DNA of 64,000 nt from Staphylococcus xylosus NJ (lineage in GTDB: Bacteria; Bacillota; Bacilli; Staphylococcales; Staphylococcaceae): assembly GCF_000338275.1 (NCBI RefSeq), contig NZ_ANMR01000022.1:62001-126000 (forward strand), in the 5' to 3' direction. The first letter of the stretch is position 1. Each line of letters starts with the position of its first letter. Below are positions 28,951-37,534 of the stretch, piece by piece. The notes beneath the pieces are model-generated. The model was not told the origin of the DNA, did no database searches, and saw nothing but the letters and a program-made list of their open reading frames with translations. The translations under genes were made by a program, and so were the position numbers.

Positions 28951-28974
28951 TTATTGTTAACCAGTTAACAATAA
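28951..28974. promoter_or_regulatory. Perfect palindromic operator in front of the MarR-family gene
   Basis: Eleven-base arms TTATTGTTAAC and GTTAACAATAA are separated by CA and end 11 bases before the MarR start codon. The site adjoins the ribosome binding site, as expected for autorepression by the dimeric regulator. Confidence 0.8.
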
Positions 28975-28985
28975 AGAGGTGTACT

Positions 28986-29420
28986 ATGAATAAAGAAAAT
29001 ATCATTCAATCGATTACTCAATTGATTCAAATTAAAGAGAATCAACAACGTCATTTTTCGTTAGATAATAACCAAGATAATTTATCAATCACACAGTTTC
29101 ATATACTAGCTATTATTTTAAAAGAGCAAAATGTTAATAATAGAATGTTAAAAGAGCAACTTAAAATTTCTGCACCTGCTATTACAAAGGCTACAAAAAA
29201 GTTGATTCAGCTGGAATATATTGCAGAAGATAAAAAACGGGATAATAAAAAAGTATATTATAAGCTGTTAGACAAAGGAGTTGCATACGCAAATCTACAT
29301 GAACGTATGCATAATCAAATTATAGATAAATATTTATCCATTTTAGAGAAGTATAATGACGAAGAACTAGCAACTATTGATAGTTTTATTAAAGATTTAA
29401 CAAATGAATTAGAGGGGTGA
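28986..29420 (+). CDS. MarR-family transcriptional regulator
   Basis: The 144-residue winged-helix protein has the MarR core: SITQFHILAIILKE (about 40), NRMLKEQLKISAPAITKATKKL (recognition helix, about 58-80) and the wing YIAEDKKRDNKKVYYKL. AAAGAGGTG lies four bases before the ATG. The perfect palindrome at 28951-28974 is probably its own operator. The NTF2-like gene follows after four bases and is likely co-transcribed. The ligand is unknown; it replaces the DtxR-type mntR that I would expect beside mntABC in S. aureus. Confidence 0.9.
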   Translation: MNKENIIQSITQLIQIKENQQRHFSLDNNQDNLSITQFHILAIILKEQNVNNRMLKEQLKISAPAITKATKKLIQLEYIAEDKKRDNKKVYYKLLDKGVAYANLHERMHNQIIDKYLSILEKYNDEELATIDSFIKDLTNELEG

Positions 29421-29424
29421 CAAC

Positions 29425-29823
29425 ATGGACAAAATCACATTAAAAGAACAAATTGAAAACTTATACAATGATATTTTAATTAATTTAGATATAGAACAAA
29501 TCCCTAAATACTTTGCAGATGATTATATTCAAATTACTGATCATAAAATATCTAATATCGACGAATTCAAAAATCATTTAACTAAGCTAAAAGAAGTCGT
29601 TAAACAACTTTCAATCACTCACTTTAAAACTATGATAACTGATGAAAAGCAAAATATTGTTTATTTGAGATACGATGTATTAGTAGAAAAGAAAAATGGT
29701 TATTTGGGAAAAATTGAAGTTTTTGCAGAATTTACCTTTAATAAGTACGGTAAAGTTAAACATTGTAATGAATTAACTCAAGCCTATGAAACAGAATTAT
29801 CTGGTATTGGTAGTATTTCCTAA
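29425..29823 (+). CDS. NTF2/SnoaL-like small protein
   Basis: The 132-residue protein has the alpha-plus-beta pattern of the NTF2-like superfamily: LKEQIENLYNDILINLDIEQIPKYFADDYIQI, then a run of beta strands ending FAEFTFNKYGKVKHCNELTQ. Such proteins bind or convert small hydrophobic molecules. No catalytic site can be named here. It follows the MarR gene by four bases, so the regulator may control it and its ligand may be related. Confidence 0.65.
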   Translation: MDKITLKEQIENLYNDILINLDIEQIPKYFADDYIQITDHKISNIDEFKNHLTKLKEVVKQLSITHFKTMITDEKQNIVYLRYDVLVEKKNGYLGKIEVFAEFTFNKYGKVKHCNELTQAYETELSGIGSIS

Positions 29824-30086
29824 TAAGTACCTCCGTTTAGTGTCTATATATAGATAATATTTCTATCTCAAGAGTAGAAGATGTTGCTGTTATACAAAAT
29901 CGCTATAAATCAAAAACTATTGAAATGTAAACAACTTCATGTATCATACTTTATAAAGACTTACATGAGACAAATCATAGCTCATATTTTATAAATCATT
30001 AATAATATTGAAAATATTACTTTCAGAGGACACTATTTTCAAAACTAGTTATGTTAGATAATAAAAGTTCTTCAAAGGAGCATTTT

Positions 30087-31097
30087 ATGAAAAAAAAGCA
30101 AATCAGTATAAAGGATATTGCAAAGAAGGCGAACGTATCTACCGCATCAGTATCTAGAGTTATTTCTAACAAACCAGGTGTAGGCGATGAGACTAAGGGA
30201 AGAATACAACAAATCATGAGAGAAATGAATTATAAGCCCAATATTAATGCTAGAAGTTTAGTTAAAAATAATACTGGTAATATTGGTGTCATTGTCCCGG
30301 GTGGATCTAATACCATCCATAATTCTTTCTTTTTAACAATTATTGAAGGTATTTCGCGAGTAATCGATAAAACAGAGTATAATTTAGTTATTTCATTTAC
30401 CACTAAACAACATAAAAAATTATTAGATACCAATATAGTTGATGGTATTTTAGTATTTGCACCAAGAGAAAATGAAATTGATTTAAATTGGTTAAGCAGC
30501 TTAAATTTACCTACAGTGATCATTGGTAGCTTTATAGAAAACTCAAAATTCGATTGTATCAGCGCAGATGAAAAGGCTGGTGTAAGGCTTTCTGTTGAAA
30601 ATTTACATCAAAAAAAGCACAGAAAAATAGCACTAATAAATGGGCCATCTACTTCTTATCAAAGCCAAATATACGAACAAGGATACAAAAACGTTATCAA
30701 TGAGCTGGGCATAAATAGTTATGTATTAGAATTAGAAGAATTTGATATTAAGGGGCAGGAGAATATAGTTAAGCAATTTTTAAAAAAACATCAAGATATC
30801 ACAGGTATTGTATGTTCATCCGATAATCTTGCCTTAGGTGTAATGAATATAGCTAAAGACTTAGGTATATCAATCCCTCAACAACTATCAATTATTGGCA
30901 GCGATAATACCCCTATTACAAATTTAATATCTCCAAAACTGTCCACTACTCATGTTGACCTAAAACAAATGGGAGAGACTGCTGTCTCTAGATTGTTTAT
31001 CAAGTTAAAGTCACCTACAGATCACAAGCACAATATCAATTGTATTTTTCCTATGAATTATATAGAACGTGAAACAACAGCTTTCTTAAATAGCTAA
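30087..31097 (+). CDS. LacI-family transcriptional repressor
   Basis: The 336-residue protein has the N-terminal LacI helix-turn-helix and hinge (ISIKDIAKKANVSTASVSRVISNKPGV, then MNYKPNINARSL) and a periplasmic-binding-like sensor domain (GNIGVIVPG near 62; SIIGSDNTPITNLISPKLSTT near 280). AAAGGAG eight bases upstream selects ATG 30087 over an earlier in-frame start. It faces the DHDPS-like/NRAMP-like pair, and a LacI-type palindrome lies in front of that pair (33348-33363). It is therefore the probable regulator of that operon, with an effector that may be the operon's substrate. Confidence 0.9.
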   Translation: MKKKQISIKDIAKKANVSTASVSRVISNKPGVGDETKGRIQQIMREMNYKPNINARSLVKNNTGNIGVIVPGGSNTIHNSFFLTIIEGISRVIDKTEYNLVISFTTKQHKKLLDTNIVDGILVFAPRENEIDLNWLSSLNLPTVIIGSFIENSKFDCISADEKAGVRLSVENLHQKKHRKIALINGPSTSYQSQIYEQGYKNVINELGINSYVLELEEFDIKGQENIVKQFLKKHQDITGIVCSSDNLALGVMNIAKDLGISIPQQLSIIGSDNTPITNLISPKLSTTHVDLKQMGETAVSRLFIKLKSPTDHKHNINCIFPMNYIERETTAFLNS

Positions 31098-31105
31098 GAA
31101 AGCTG
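31078..31105. terminator. Hairpin between the convergent LacI and NRAMP-like genes
   Basis: Perfect 11-base arms CAGCTTTCTTA and TAAGAAAGCTG with a six-base loop overlap the end of the LacI-family gene. The T tail is weak but the position between convergent genes fits a shared terminator. Confidence 0.6.
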
Positions 31106-31112
31106 ATGTTAT

Positions 31113-32339
31113 TTAGAAAACACTTATTATCGATGCCACAATTAAAGCCAAACAAAAACCATAACTAATAACCATAGCAGTCTGTAATAAATATGGTCTC
31201 TTTTCCCCTTTATTAACATCCTTTTTAAATAGAAGCATAGTCATTAGTAATCCTGCTACCGGAGTGGCTATAGATGTGGCTATGTTTGAAATATATATTA
31301 GTTCTATCGGAGATCCTCCATAGCTGAAACTTATAATAGCAGATATAACTAAAACAATGACTGCTCCAATTTGAATAGATTTATGATCCAAGTTAGTTGG
31401 TTTATTAAACCCAGCATTTAATAGTACAACCGAACGATGCGTATTACCTAACAATGAGGAGAAGGCTGCTGCCAGTAATGCAATTCCCATAATAATGGGA
31501 GCAAATGTTGTTCCTAGAAATGGTTTTAATAAATCACTTAATTGAGTTGGTGATGAAATAGACAAGTTATATGGATGTAATACTATAGCACCTACAAGCA
31601 CAATAGCCGCACTTACAACAATAATGCCTATAACATGCGCTAAAGCATCTGCTAACATTCCACCATTATATAAATCATCTTTTGACCATTCCTTTTCTTT
31701 ACTGAGATATGTTCCATAGATACCAGTTGTTATAGAAGCGTGTGTACTTATAAATCCTAGCGCTAAATATAAACTTCCTGCGGGAAAATACCAATGTGTC
31801 ATACCTTTTAATGTCATAGATACGTTAGGTCCGCCTACACTCGCTAACGAAATGTAAAAAGCAATAATCATTCCAAAAATACATAACAAGATTAATTTTT
31901 CAACTTTAGAATATACATTTTTTGAAAAGTAACAGTATAGTAGTACTAGCAACATGATAATTGCGCCTATTTTCCAATCAATTCCAAAAAGTAAATTCAT
32001 TGCTGCTCCCGTTCCAGAAATATTACCAATTGTAAAAAAGACACAGGATAAAAATGTTGATACGCCTACCACGATAGCAGCTGTTCTTCCAAAATAATGC
32101 CTAATCGCCTTTATTGAAGGCATACCTGTTAACAATGTAATACGATAAGATGCTACCACAAAGGTGACCCCCATAAATGCAATAGGTATAAACAACCACA
32201 TTAACGCATACCCATATGAAGCACCAACCATTGAAGCTGTTGTTATCACTCCTGGTCCAATAACAACACCAGTTAAAATAATACCAGGCCCAATACGTTT
32301 AAGTAGTTCCAAAAAATTCAATCTCTTTTTATTTTTCAA
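31113..32339 (-). CDS. NRAMP-related membrane transporter lacking the usual metal motifs
   Basis: The protein of about 408 residues has 11 membrane helices in the NRAMP (APC superfamily) pattern. In helix 1, where NRAMP has DPGN, it reads IGPGVITTASMVGASYGY. In helix 6, where NRAMP has MPH, it reads STHASITTG. The usual aspartate, asparagine and methionine metal ligands are therefore missing, and the substrate may not be a transition metal. GGTGA favours the TTG at 32339, though GTG 12 bases upstream is possible. It follows the DHDPS-family gene by about 50 bases and may import that enzyme's substrate. Confidence 0.8.
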   Translation of the reverse strand: MKNKKRLNFLELLKRIGPGIILTGVVIGPGVITTASMVGASYGYALMWLFIPIAFMGVTFVVASYRITLLTGMPSIKAIRHYFGRTAAIVVGVSTFLSCVFFTIGNISGTGAAMNLLFGIDWKIGAIIMLLVLLYCYFSKNVYSKVEKLILLCIFGMIIAFYISLASVGGPNVSMTLKGMTHWYFPAGSLYLALGFISTHASITTGIYGTYLSKEKEWSKDDLYNGGMLADALAHVIGIIVVSAAIVLVGAIVLHPYNLSISSPTQLSDLLKPFLGTTFAPIIMGIALLAAAFSSLLGNTHRSVVLLNAGFNKPTNLDHKSIQIGAVIVLVISAIISFSYGGSPIELIYISNIATSIATPVAGLLMTMLLFKKDVNKGEKRPYLLQTAMVISYGFCLALIVASIISVF

Positions 32340-32390
32340 TAATATCACCACAGACTAAATAAAGAGTAATTTACTCTCCTTATTTCAAAT

Positions 32391-33323
32391 TTAGTCAATC
32401 ATCCCCACTGTTTTTAATCCTTGAGTAATTTCATCTTTTTCATTTTGAGTTAACGGTTCTACAGGTTTTCTAGCATGATTTGTTCTAATTAAACCTCTTT
32501 GATACATTGCTTCTTTCATTCTTAAATGTGAACTAGATGAAGGTTGATCCATTTTATAAATTGCATGCTTTAATTTAAATATTTCGTCATAAACTTTCTT
32601 CGCCTCAAAAATATCATTATTTTTAACATGTGAAACTAGATTTGATATTAAGTTAGGGACAAAACAACCAAAGCCAACAAGGGCGCCTTCTATTCCTTGT
32701 ACTAATGTCGGCAATAAGTATTCGTCATGACAAGTTAAAATGGCACAATCGGGCGCTTCTTTTTGCAATGTACGAACATGAAGTTCATAAGTTGCCATAT
32801 CTCTCTCTCCCAATTTGAATGCTACAACATTTGAGATTTTGGATATTTCTAACAATTGTTCAGTTGAGTATGAAGATTTAGTATCAGCTGGATATTGATG
32901 AACTACTATCCCTATATTGATTGCTTTTGCTACATCTTTAAAGTAATTAACGGGAGAATCTTTTTGCATGCTAAATCTTAACCATGAATGAGGAGGCATT
33001 AGTAATACACCTTCTCCTCCTGCATTTTCTACTGCTTGAGCATGTTGAATCGTTTCTATTGTACCTTCTGCAGAAACACCTGATATTACTGGTTTTTTAC
33101 CTTGTAATTCATCTGCAGCAATGCTAACTACTTTCGTTCTTTCTTCAGGTAATAAAGTCATGATTTCTCCAGTATGACCATTAACTACAATTCCATTCAC
33201 TCCCTCATGACTAGCAACCCACTTCACTAAATCTCTAAAACTTTCTTCGTCAATTGAATCATCTTCATTAAAAGGTACTAATACTGCTGGAAAAACGCCA
33301 CTCCATTTTTCTTTATTTTTCAT
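32391..33323 (-). CDS. Dihydrodipicolinate synthase/N-acetylneuraminate lyase family aldolase
   Basis: The 310-residue class I aldolase has the Schiff-base lysine in NVVAFKLGERD (near 170) and the active-site tyrosine in GIVVHQYPAD (near 142). The N-terminal region GVFPAVLVPFNEDDSID and GHTGEIMTLLPEE correspond to the TT-containing loop of the family. GGGGTG selects ATG 33323. It is followed by an NRAMP-like transporter and preceded by two LacI/CcpA-type operators, so it looks catabolic (keto-acid or keto-sugar lyase/dehydratase) rather than the lysine-pathway DapA. The true substrate cannot be read. Confidence 0.82.
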   Translation of the reverse strand: MKNKEKWSGVFPAVLVPFNEDDSIDEESFRDLVKWVASHEGVNGIVVNGHTGEIMTLLPEERTKVVSIAADELQGKKPVISGVSAEGTIETIQHAQAVENAGGEGVLLMPPHSWLRFSMQKDSPVNYFKDVAKAINIGIVVHQYPADTKSSYSTEQLLEISKISNVVAFKLGERDMATYELHVRTLQKEAPDCAILTCHDEYLLPTLVQGIEGALVGFGCFVPNLISNLVSHVKNNDIFEAKKVYDEIFKLKHAIYKMDQPSSSSHLRMKEAMYQRGLIRTNHARKPVEPLTQNEKDEITQGLKTVGMID

Positions 33324-33347
33324 ATTTACACCCCATAAAGTCAAATT

Positions 33348-33363
33348 ACGTAAACGTTTACGT
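33348..33363. promoter_or_regulatory. LacI-type palindromic operator
   Basis: ACGTAAACGTTTACGT is a perfect 16-base palindrome 25 bases upstream of the aldolase start. It has the central CG of LacI-family sites. The LacI gene at 30087-31097 is the likely binder. Confidence 0.72.
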
Positions 33364-33377
33364 TGAAGCCCATTCTA

Positions 33378-33392
33378 TGTTAAGCGCTTACA
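33378..33392. promoter_or_regulatory. Second operator, cre-like
   Basis: TGTTAAGCGCTTACA has a perfect 10-base core TAAGCGCTTA and matches a cre site (TGTAAGCGCTTACA) except for one inserted base. Its centre is 30 bases from that of the neighbouring palindrome, about three helical turns. It could bind CcpA or a second LacI-family dimer. Confidence 0.55.
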
Positions 33393-33513
33393 TAAGTCAA
33401 GAAATTAGTATAGAAAATCTATTTATATTTAATTTCAGTTTATTAAAAATCTATTCATTTCTAAAACCAATTACAAAAAGCGATTTATTTTATCATCAAT
33501 CAATCATATAAAC

Positions 33514-33546
33514 AAAAAACTTCCTACCTAAGGTAGAAAGTTTTTT
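33514..33546. terminator. Terminator after the acyltransferase-3 gene
   Basis: AAAAAACTTCCTACC and GGTAGAAAGTTTTTT pair around a three-base loop. The A and T runs allow use in both directions; its edge touches the stop codon of the adjacent gene. Confidence 0.85.
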
Positions 33547-34615
33547 ATTTATTTTCTGAATTTTTATTTATGATTGCTTTTTTAGATGGAATAGGCACAA
33601 TGAAACTAGAAAAAGGTAATTTACTTATTAAATAAATCGATAAAACTGAAACACATAATACAATGATATATGAAGCAACAAATGTTGATGGATTATTTAC
33701 TATATCAACATATGGAGTTTGTCTGTAAACCATAATTATAAAAACGTGGATTAAATAAATCCCCATAGAATAATTACCTATAACCGTTAAAGTTTGAGTT
33801 AGCAATGAATAATTTTTTATATGATTATAAAATATGATTAATAAAGCAAGAAAAATTGGTATATATATGATATTAGCAACATTCGTCGAACCATATAAAT
33901 TTGTAATATCAATTTTAATAATTAAATCGATAAATAGAAGTATCCCAATAATCTTGAAATATATTTGGTATTTTAAAACGATATCATTAATTTCCTTATA
34001 ATACTTCGCATAACCGATACCGAGGAAAAAGAAAGATATCCAATTTAAGATAAATGCTTTACTATTAACAAACGTATTCAACATTTCACTATGCAAAGTA
34101 ACTGTGCCACTACCATAGCTTAACCAAAGCACATTAATAAGCGTTCCTATTATATATGCAATAATAAGTGGTGCTCCTTTTTTCAGTTTATGCACAAAAG
34201 GAAATAATACATAAAATTGAATCACTACTAAAATAAAGTACAAATGAATTTCTGCAGTCCCTAAAAGATAATATTTAATTATTGGTGTTCCTGCTGGATA
34301 ATATGTATTCGATAAAAGCATTCTCAATATGATATATAAAGTAGTCCAAAGTAGATAGGGTATTAAAATTTTTGTGAATCTAGATTTAATAAAATAAGGT
34401 AGTTCAAACTCACGCTTTAGTGTCGAGCTTGTAAGTAAAAAGGCACTAATTACTGCAAAAATAGGTGTCCCTAACCTCGCTATTTGATTAAAATAAGATA
34501 AAACTGGGTCTGTAATAAGCCCATTAGAATTATATAATTGCGCTGTTAAATGTATACAAAGCACTAACATCGTTGCTATAGCTCTTATGACAGGGATTTC
34601 TCCATAATATTTCAT
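33545..34615 (-). CDS. Acyltransferase family 3 membrane protein
   Basis: The 356-residue protein has about ten membrane helices and the acyltransferase-3 signature. The catalytic-type N-terminal helix PVIRAIATMLVLCIHL has its conserved arginine and histidine, and FFLGIGYAKYY lies near 215. Relatives modify surface glycans (IcaC-like succinyl or acetyl transfer) or move acyl groups across the membrane. AGAGGTG six bases upstream selects ATG 34615 over an in-frame start 30 bases earlier. No ica genes are adjacent. The acceptor is unknown. Confidence 0.78.
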   Translation of the reverse strand: MKYYGEIPVIRAIATMLVLCIHLTAQLYNSNGLITDPVLSYFNQIARLGTPIFAVISAFLLTSSTLKREFELPYFIKSRFTKILIPYLLWTTLYIILRMLLSNTYYPAGTPIIKYYLLGTAEIHLYFILVVIQFYVLFPFVHKLKKGAPLIIAYIIGTLINVLWLSYGSGTVTLHSEMLNTFVNSKAFILNWISFFFLGIGYAKYYKEINDIVLKYQIYFKIIGILLFIDLIIKIDITNLYGSTNVANIIYIPIFLALLIIFYNHIKNYSLLTQTLTVIGNYSMGIYLIHVFIIMVYRQTPYVDIVNNPSTFVASYIIVLCVSVLSIYLISKLPFSSFIVPIPSKKAIINKNSENK

Positions 34616-34978
34616 AAACTGCACCTCTAAATTTGTTATAAGCATTTTGTAAATTTAATAAAATTACAACTAATTGATGATAACATTTATTATAAAACTA
34701 AAATACAACTAATGTTTAATTATAATTCTAAATCTATACAATTAACCTACAAATAATTAAGATATGTTTATATTCGTCCCCTCGGCCAACTATAATAAGT
34801 AGCTCTTTTATGATTTTCAAAATATAAGATGCACTTCATTTTCTTACTGTTAATATAATTGAAAAATTTTAATAAAAAAGAGGACAGGATGGAAACTAAA
34901 ATTTTCATATTAGTTTCTTAACCCTGTCCTCATAGTATTGACTAGATTGCTATCATATGTTTATTTGTTCGTGATAAA
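34616..34978. other. Intergenic region with the NorB-like terminator
   Basis: AT-rich promoter region for the acyltransferase gene plus the strong hairpin at 34880-34931. No additional gene was seen. Confidence 0.5.
34880..34931 (-). terminator. Terminator after the NorB-like gene
   Basis: A two-part stem (GAGGACAGG/CCTGTCCTC outside, GAAACTAA/TTAGTTTC inside) is followed on the minus strand by TTTTTTATT. Confidence 0.88.
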
Positions 34979-36358
34979 TTATGCTTTTATATTTTTAGGA
35001 ATAATGATTTGCGCTACAATGATGCCAATAATCATTAGAGCTACACCTGTAATCATTGACCAAGCAGCTGCTACGCTAGCACTATTTGAAATTTGCAATG
35101 CCGCGAAAATAGTCGTGTACATTGCTATACCAAAGGCACCGCCTAAAGTGGCACTCATTTTATAAAGACCTGATGCAAGCCCGACCTTTTCATCAGGAAT
35201 AGTTAATATCGCAACAGTTAAACCAGGCGTTGCACATAAACCATTACCAACGGCACAAATGACAAAACCAAACGTGACTGCTGCAATATACCATTCAGAC
35301 GGTAAAGTCGTTAAACTAATGAATATAATGCCAATTGCAGGAAAAGCTGGCCCTAATAGTAACATTGGTTTTCCACCATGCTTCATCGAAATCTTCTCGC
35401 CTAAACGAATCATTAAAATTGCCATAATTACGTAAGGTACCGTTACTAATCCTGATTGGAATGAACTTAACCCTAGTTCAGTTTGGGCATACATATTAAA
35501 TACAGTTGTAATACCTACAGCTGAGTTTAAAACAAAATTAACCACAGATGATCCCATTAAACCGCGATTTCGGAATAACTCAAAATCTATAAACGGTAAA
35601 TGTTTACGACGCTCAAAGAAATAAAATATAATTGTTGAAATAACAAAAATACTTAAGCAAATCATTGAAAAAAGACTTGTCCACCCTTGTTCAAAGCCTT
35701 GTGTTGCAAATAAAGTAATACTGCCTATAAGCACCGCAAATATTAACATACCTATATAATCGAAAGGCCGTTTGTCTATAACTTCCTTAGCTTCTTCTTT
35801 CGTACCAAGTAATAACACAAAGGCAATAGTTGCAATAATGATAGACAGTATAAAGTTAGATTGCCAATTAATATATGTAGCGATCAATCCTCCAACCATG
35901 GAAGCCAAACCTATACCACCTACACTACCAATCATTAAATAACTGAACGCCCTACGTAATGCTTTACCATTAAATTGATCATTGAACACACCGACCGTTG
36001 AAGGTAATAATATAGCTGCAGAGATCCCTTGTAAAATTCTACCAATAAGTAGTAATGCTGTAATATCAGAAATAATAATTAATAGTGACCCTATGATGCT
36101 TAAAATAATACCAATATAAGTCATTTTTAAGCGGCCAATTTTATCTGATATATCGCCCGCACCCACCATAAAAATACCCGTTGCAAAAGAAGTGATACTC
36201 ACAGATAAATTTAAAATTCCTGGAGTAGTATGATAAGTCTGTTGAACTGGTGTTGATATATTTATAAACGATTGGGCAAACAGCCAATACGTTAATATAC
36301 TTAAGACAATTGCTAAAATCAATTTATTGCCAGAGCGTGAATGTTCGCTTGTGCTCAT
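34979..36358 (-). CDS. MFS drug efflux transporter, NorB-like (DHA2 family)
   Basis: The 459-residue protein has 14 predicted membrane helices. The motif-A region reads GAGDISDKIGRLKMTYIGIILSIIGSLL (near 65-92) and motif C-like glycines follow at GSVGGIGLASMVGG. The N-terminal KLILAIVLSILTYWLFAQSF and overall spacing recall S. aureus NorB, which exports quinolones and other compounds by proton exchange. Sequence alone does not fix the substrates. It stands alone with its own terminator. Confidence 0.82.
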   Translation of the reverse strand: MSTSEHSRSGNKLILAIVLSILTYWLFAQSFINISTPVQQTYHTTPGILNLSVSITSFATGIFMVGAGDISDKIGRLKMTYIGIILSIIGSLLIIISDITALLLIGRILQGISAAILLPSTVGVFNDQFNGKALRRAFSYLMIGSVGGIGLASMVGGLIATYINWQSNFILSIIIATIAFVLLLGTKEEAKEVIDKRPFDYIGMLIFAVLIGSITLFATQGFEQGWTSLFSMICLSIFVISTIIFYFFERRKHLPFIDFELFRNRGLMGSSVVNFVLNSAVGITTVFNMYAQTELGLSSFQSGLVTVPYVIMAILMIRLGEKISMKHGGKPMLLLGPAFPAIGIIFISLTTLPSEWYIAAVTFGFVICAVGNGLCATPGLTVAILTIPDEKVGLASGLYKMSATLGGAFGIAMYTTIFAALQISNSASVAAAWSMITGVALMIIGIIVAQIIIPKNIKA

Positions 36359-36523
36359 GATGTAAAACGCCTCCTAATATCAATAATAAAGCTAGAACAA
36401 CGAAAGTTTCTTAAAAACCTCTCCTCATTCTGCTCCTAACTGATAATATCACATAAGCAATAAATTATCGTGAGCATTATAAAGTTTTCAATTAATTTTT
36501 AGCAGTATTTTTATATTTTTAAC

Positions 36524-37324
36524 TTATTTAAAGCCTAATAATAAATTAAGTGTTTGCACCACACCATCTTCATTATTATTTTTTGCTATTAAGTTAGCTT
36601 CTTCCTTCAATTCTGGATATGAATTGTCCATCGCCACTTTATATTTAGCCGCTTTAAACAAATCAATGTCATTTAAACCATCTCCAAATGCTATTGTTTC
36701 TGTAGGACTAATTTGGAGTAACCGTTGTATTCGACGAATTGTTGTACCTTTGTTAACGCCTAAATCTGCAATATCAATCCACTCATCATCAGAAGCTATA
36801 ATATATACTTCTGATTCATAATGTTTTATTTGGCTAGCAGTAGTCTTACAATTTCCCGTAGCATCATGAACTGAAATTTTTAAGAAATCATCTTCAACTT
36901 CAGAGAAATCATTGATATATGTCACGTTTTGAAATGATCCATGCACAATTTTCTTTTCAATTTCTGGAATATGATTTAATACATAAGCTCCCTTTTCAGT
37001 ACAACCTAATATGGTTTGTGTTTGGTCAATATCTTGAATTGTCTGTATAATTTCTTTCCCTTTTTTATTTTCAATTTTAGCATTATAGATAAACTCTCCA
37101 TTATATTTAATCCTCGTTGCACTATCTCCAACAATAAATGTATCTTTGGACAACTCCCCAATAATACTTTCAACACGCTCACATTGTTTTCCAGTACAAA
37201 AAACAAAACGGATTTGATGTGCTTCACAATTTTCTTTTAATAATTGAAAAGATTCACTATTAAATTGACTGTCACTATTTAAAAAAGTACCATCCATATC
37301 TGCAACAATAAGCTTAATATTCAC
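36524..37324 (-). CDS. HAD-superfamily Cof-type phosphatase
   Basis: The 266-residue protein has HAD motif I VADMDGTFLNSD at the start, motif II FCTGK near 42, the cap region, and motif III/IV GTTIRRIQRLL with FGDGLNDIDLFKAA near 210. This is the Cof (IIB cap) subgroup that hydrolyses sugar phosphates or flavin-type substrates. It starts with GTG, with GGGGTG seven bases upstream. It is a single gene between a terminator-bounded transporter and a divergent LysR gene. Confidence 0.88.
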   Translation of the reverse strand: MNIKLIVADMDGTFLNSDSQFNSESFQLLKENCEAHQIRFVFCTGKQCERVESIIGELSKDTFIVGDSATRIKYNGEFIYNAKIENKKGKEIIQTIQDIDQTQTILGCTEKGAYVLNHIPEIEKKIVHGSFQNVTYINDFSEVEDDFLKISVHDATGNCKTTASQIKHYESEVYIIASDDEWIDIADLGVNKGTTIRRIQRLLQISPTETIAFGDGLNDIDLFKAAKYKVAMDNSYPELKEEANLIAKNNNEDGVVQTLNLLLGFK

Positions 37325-37534
37325 TTCAATGCACCCCTACGATTCATATTTATGCTAATTATATCTATTTGTTAGTAAAAAGCATAATATTCATATTCTA
37401 TAAAACAAGCATTATATTATTAAGTAAAAAATAGATAACTTTTACCATATTAATAGTTGATATATAATAAATATATAAATTTATTATGTAGAAATCATAC
37501 AAACAACACTTTTATTTAAAGGGAGCAAAATATA

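Noticed and set aside
28986..29420. Calling the regulator beside mntABC MntR
   Set aside because: Its wing-helix motifs are MarR type, not DtxR type, and its palindrome differs from the MntR box.
32391..33323. Calling the aldolase DapA of lysine biosynthesis or NanA
   Set aside because: Neighbours (LacI regulator, transporter, catabolic operators) do not fit lysine synthesis, and no other nan genes are present; only the family is claimed.
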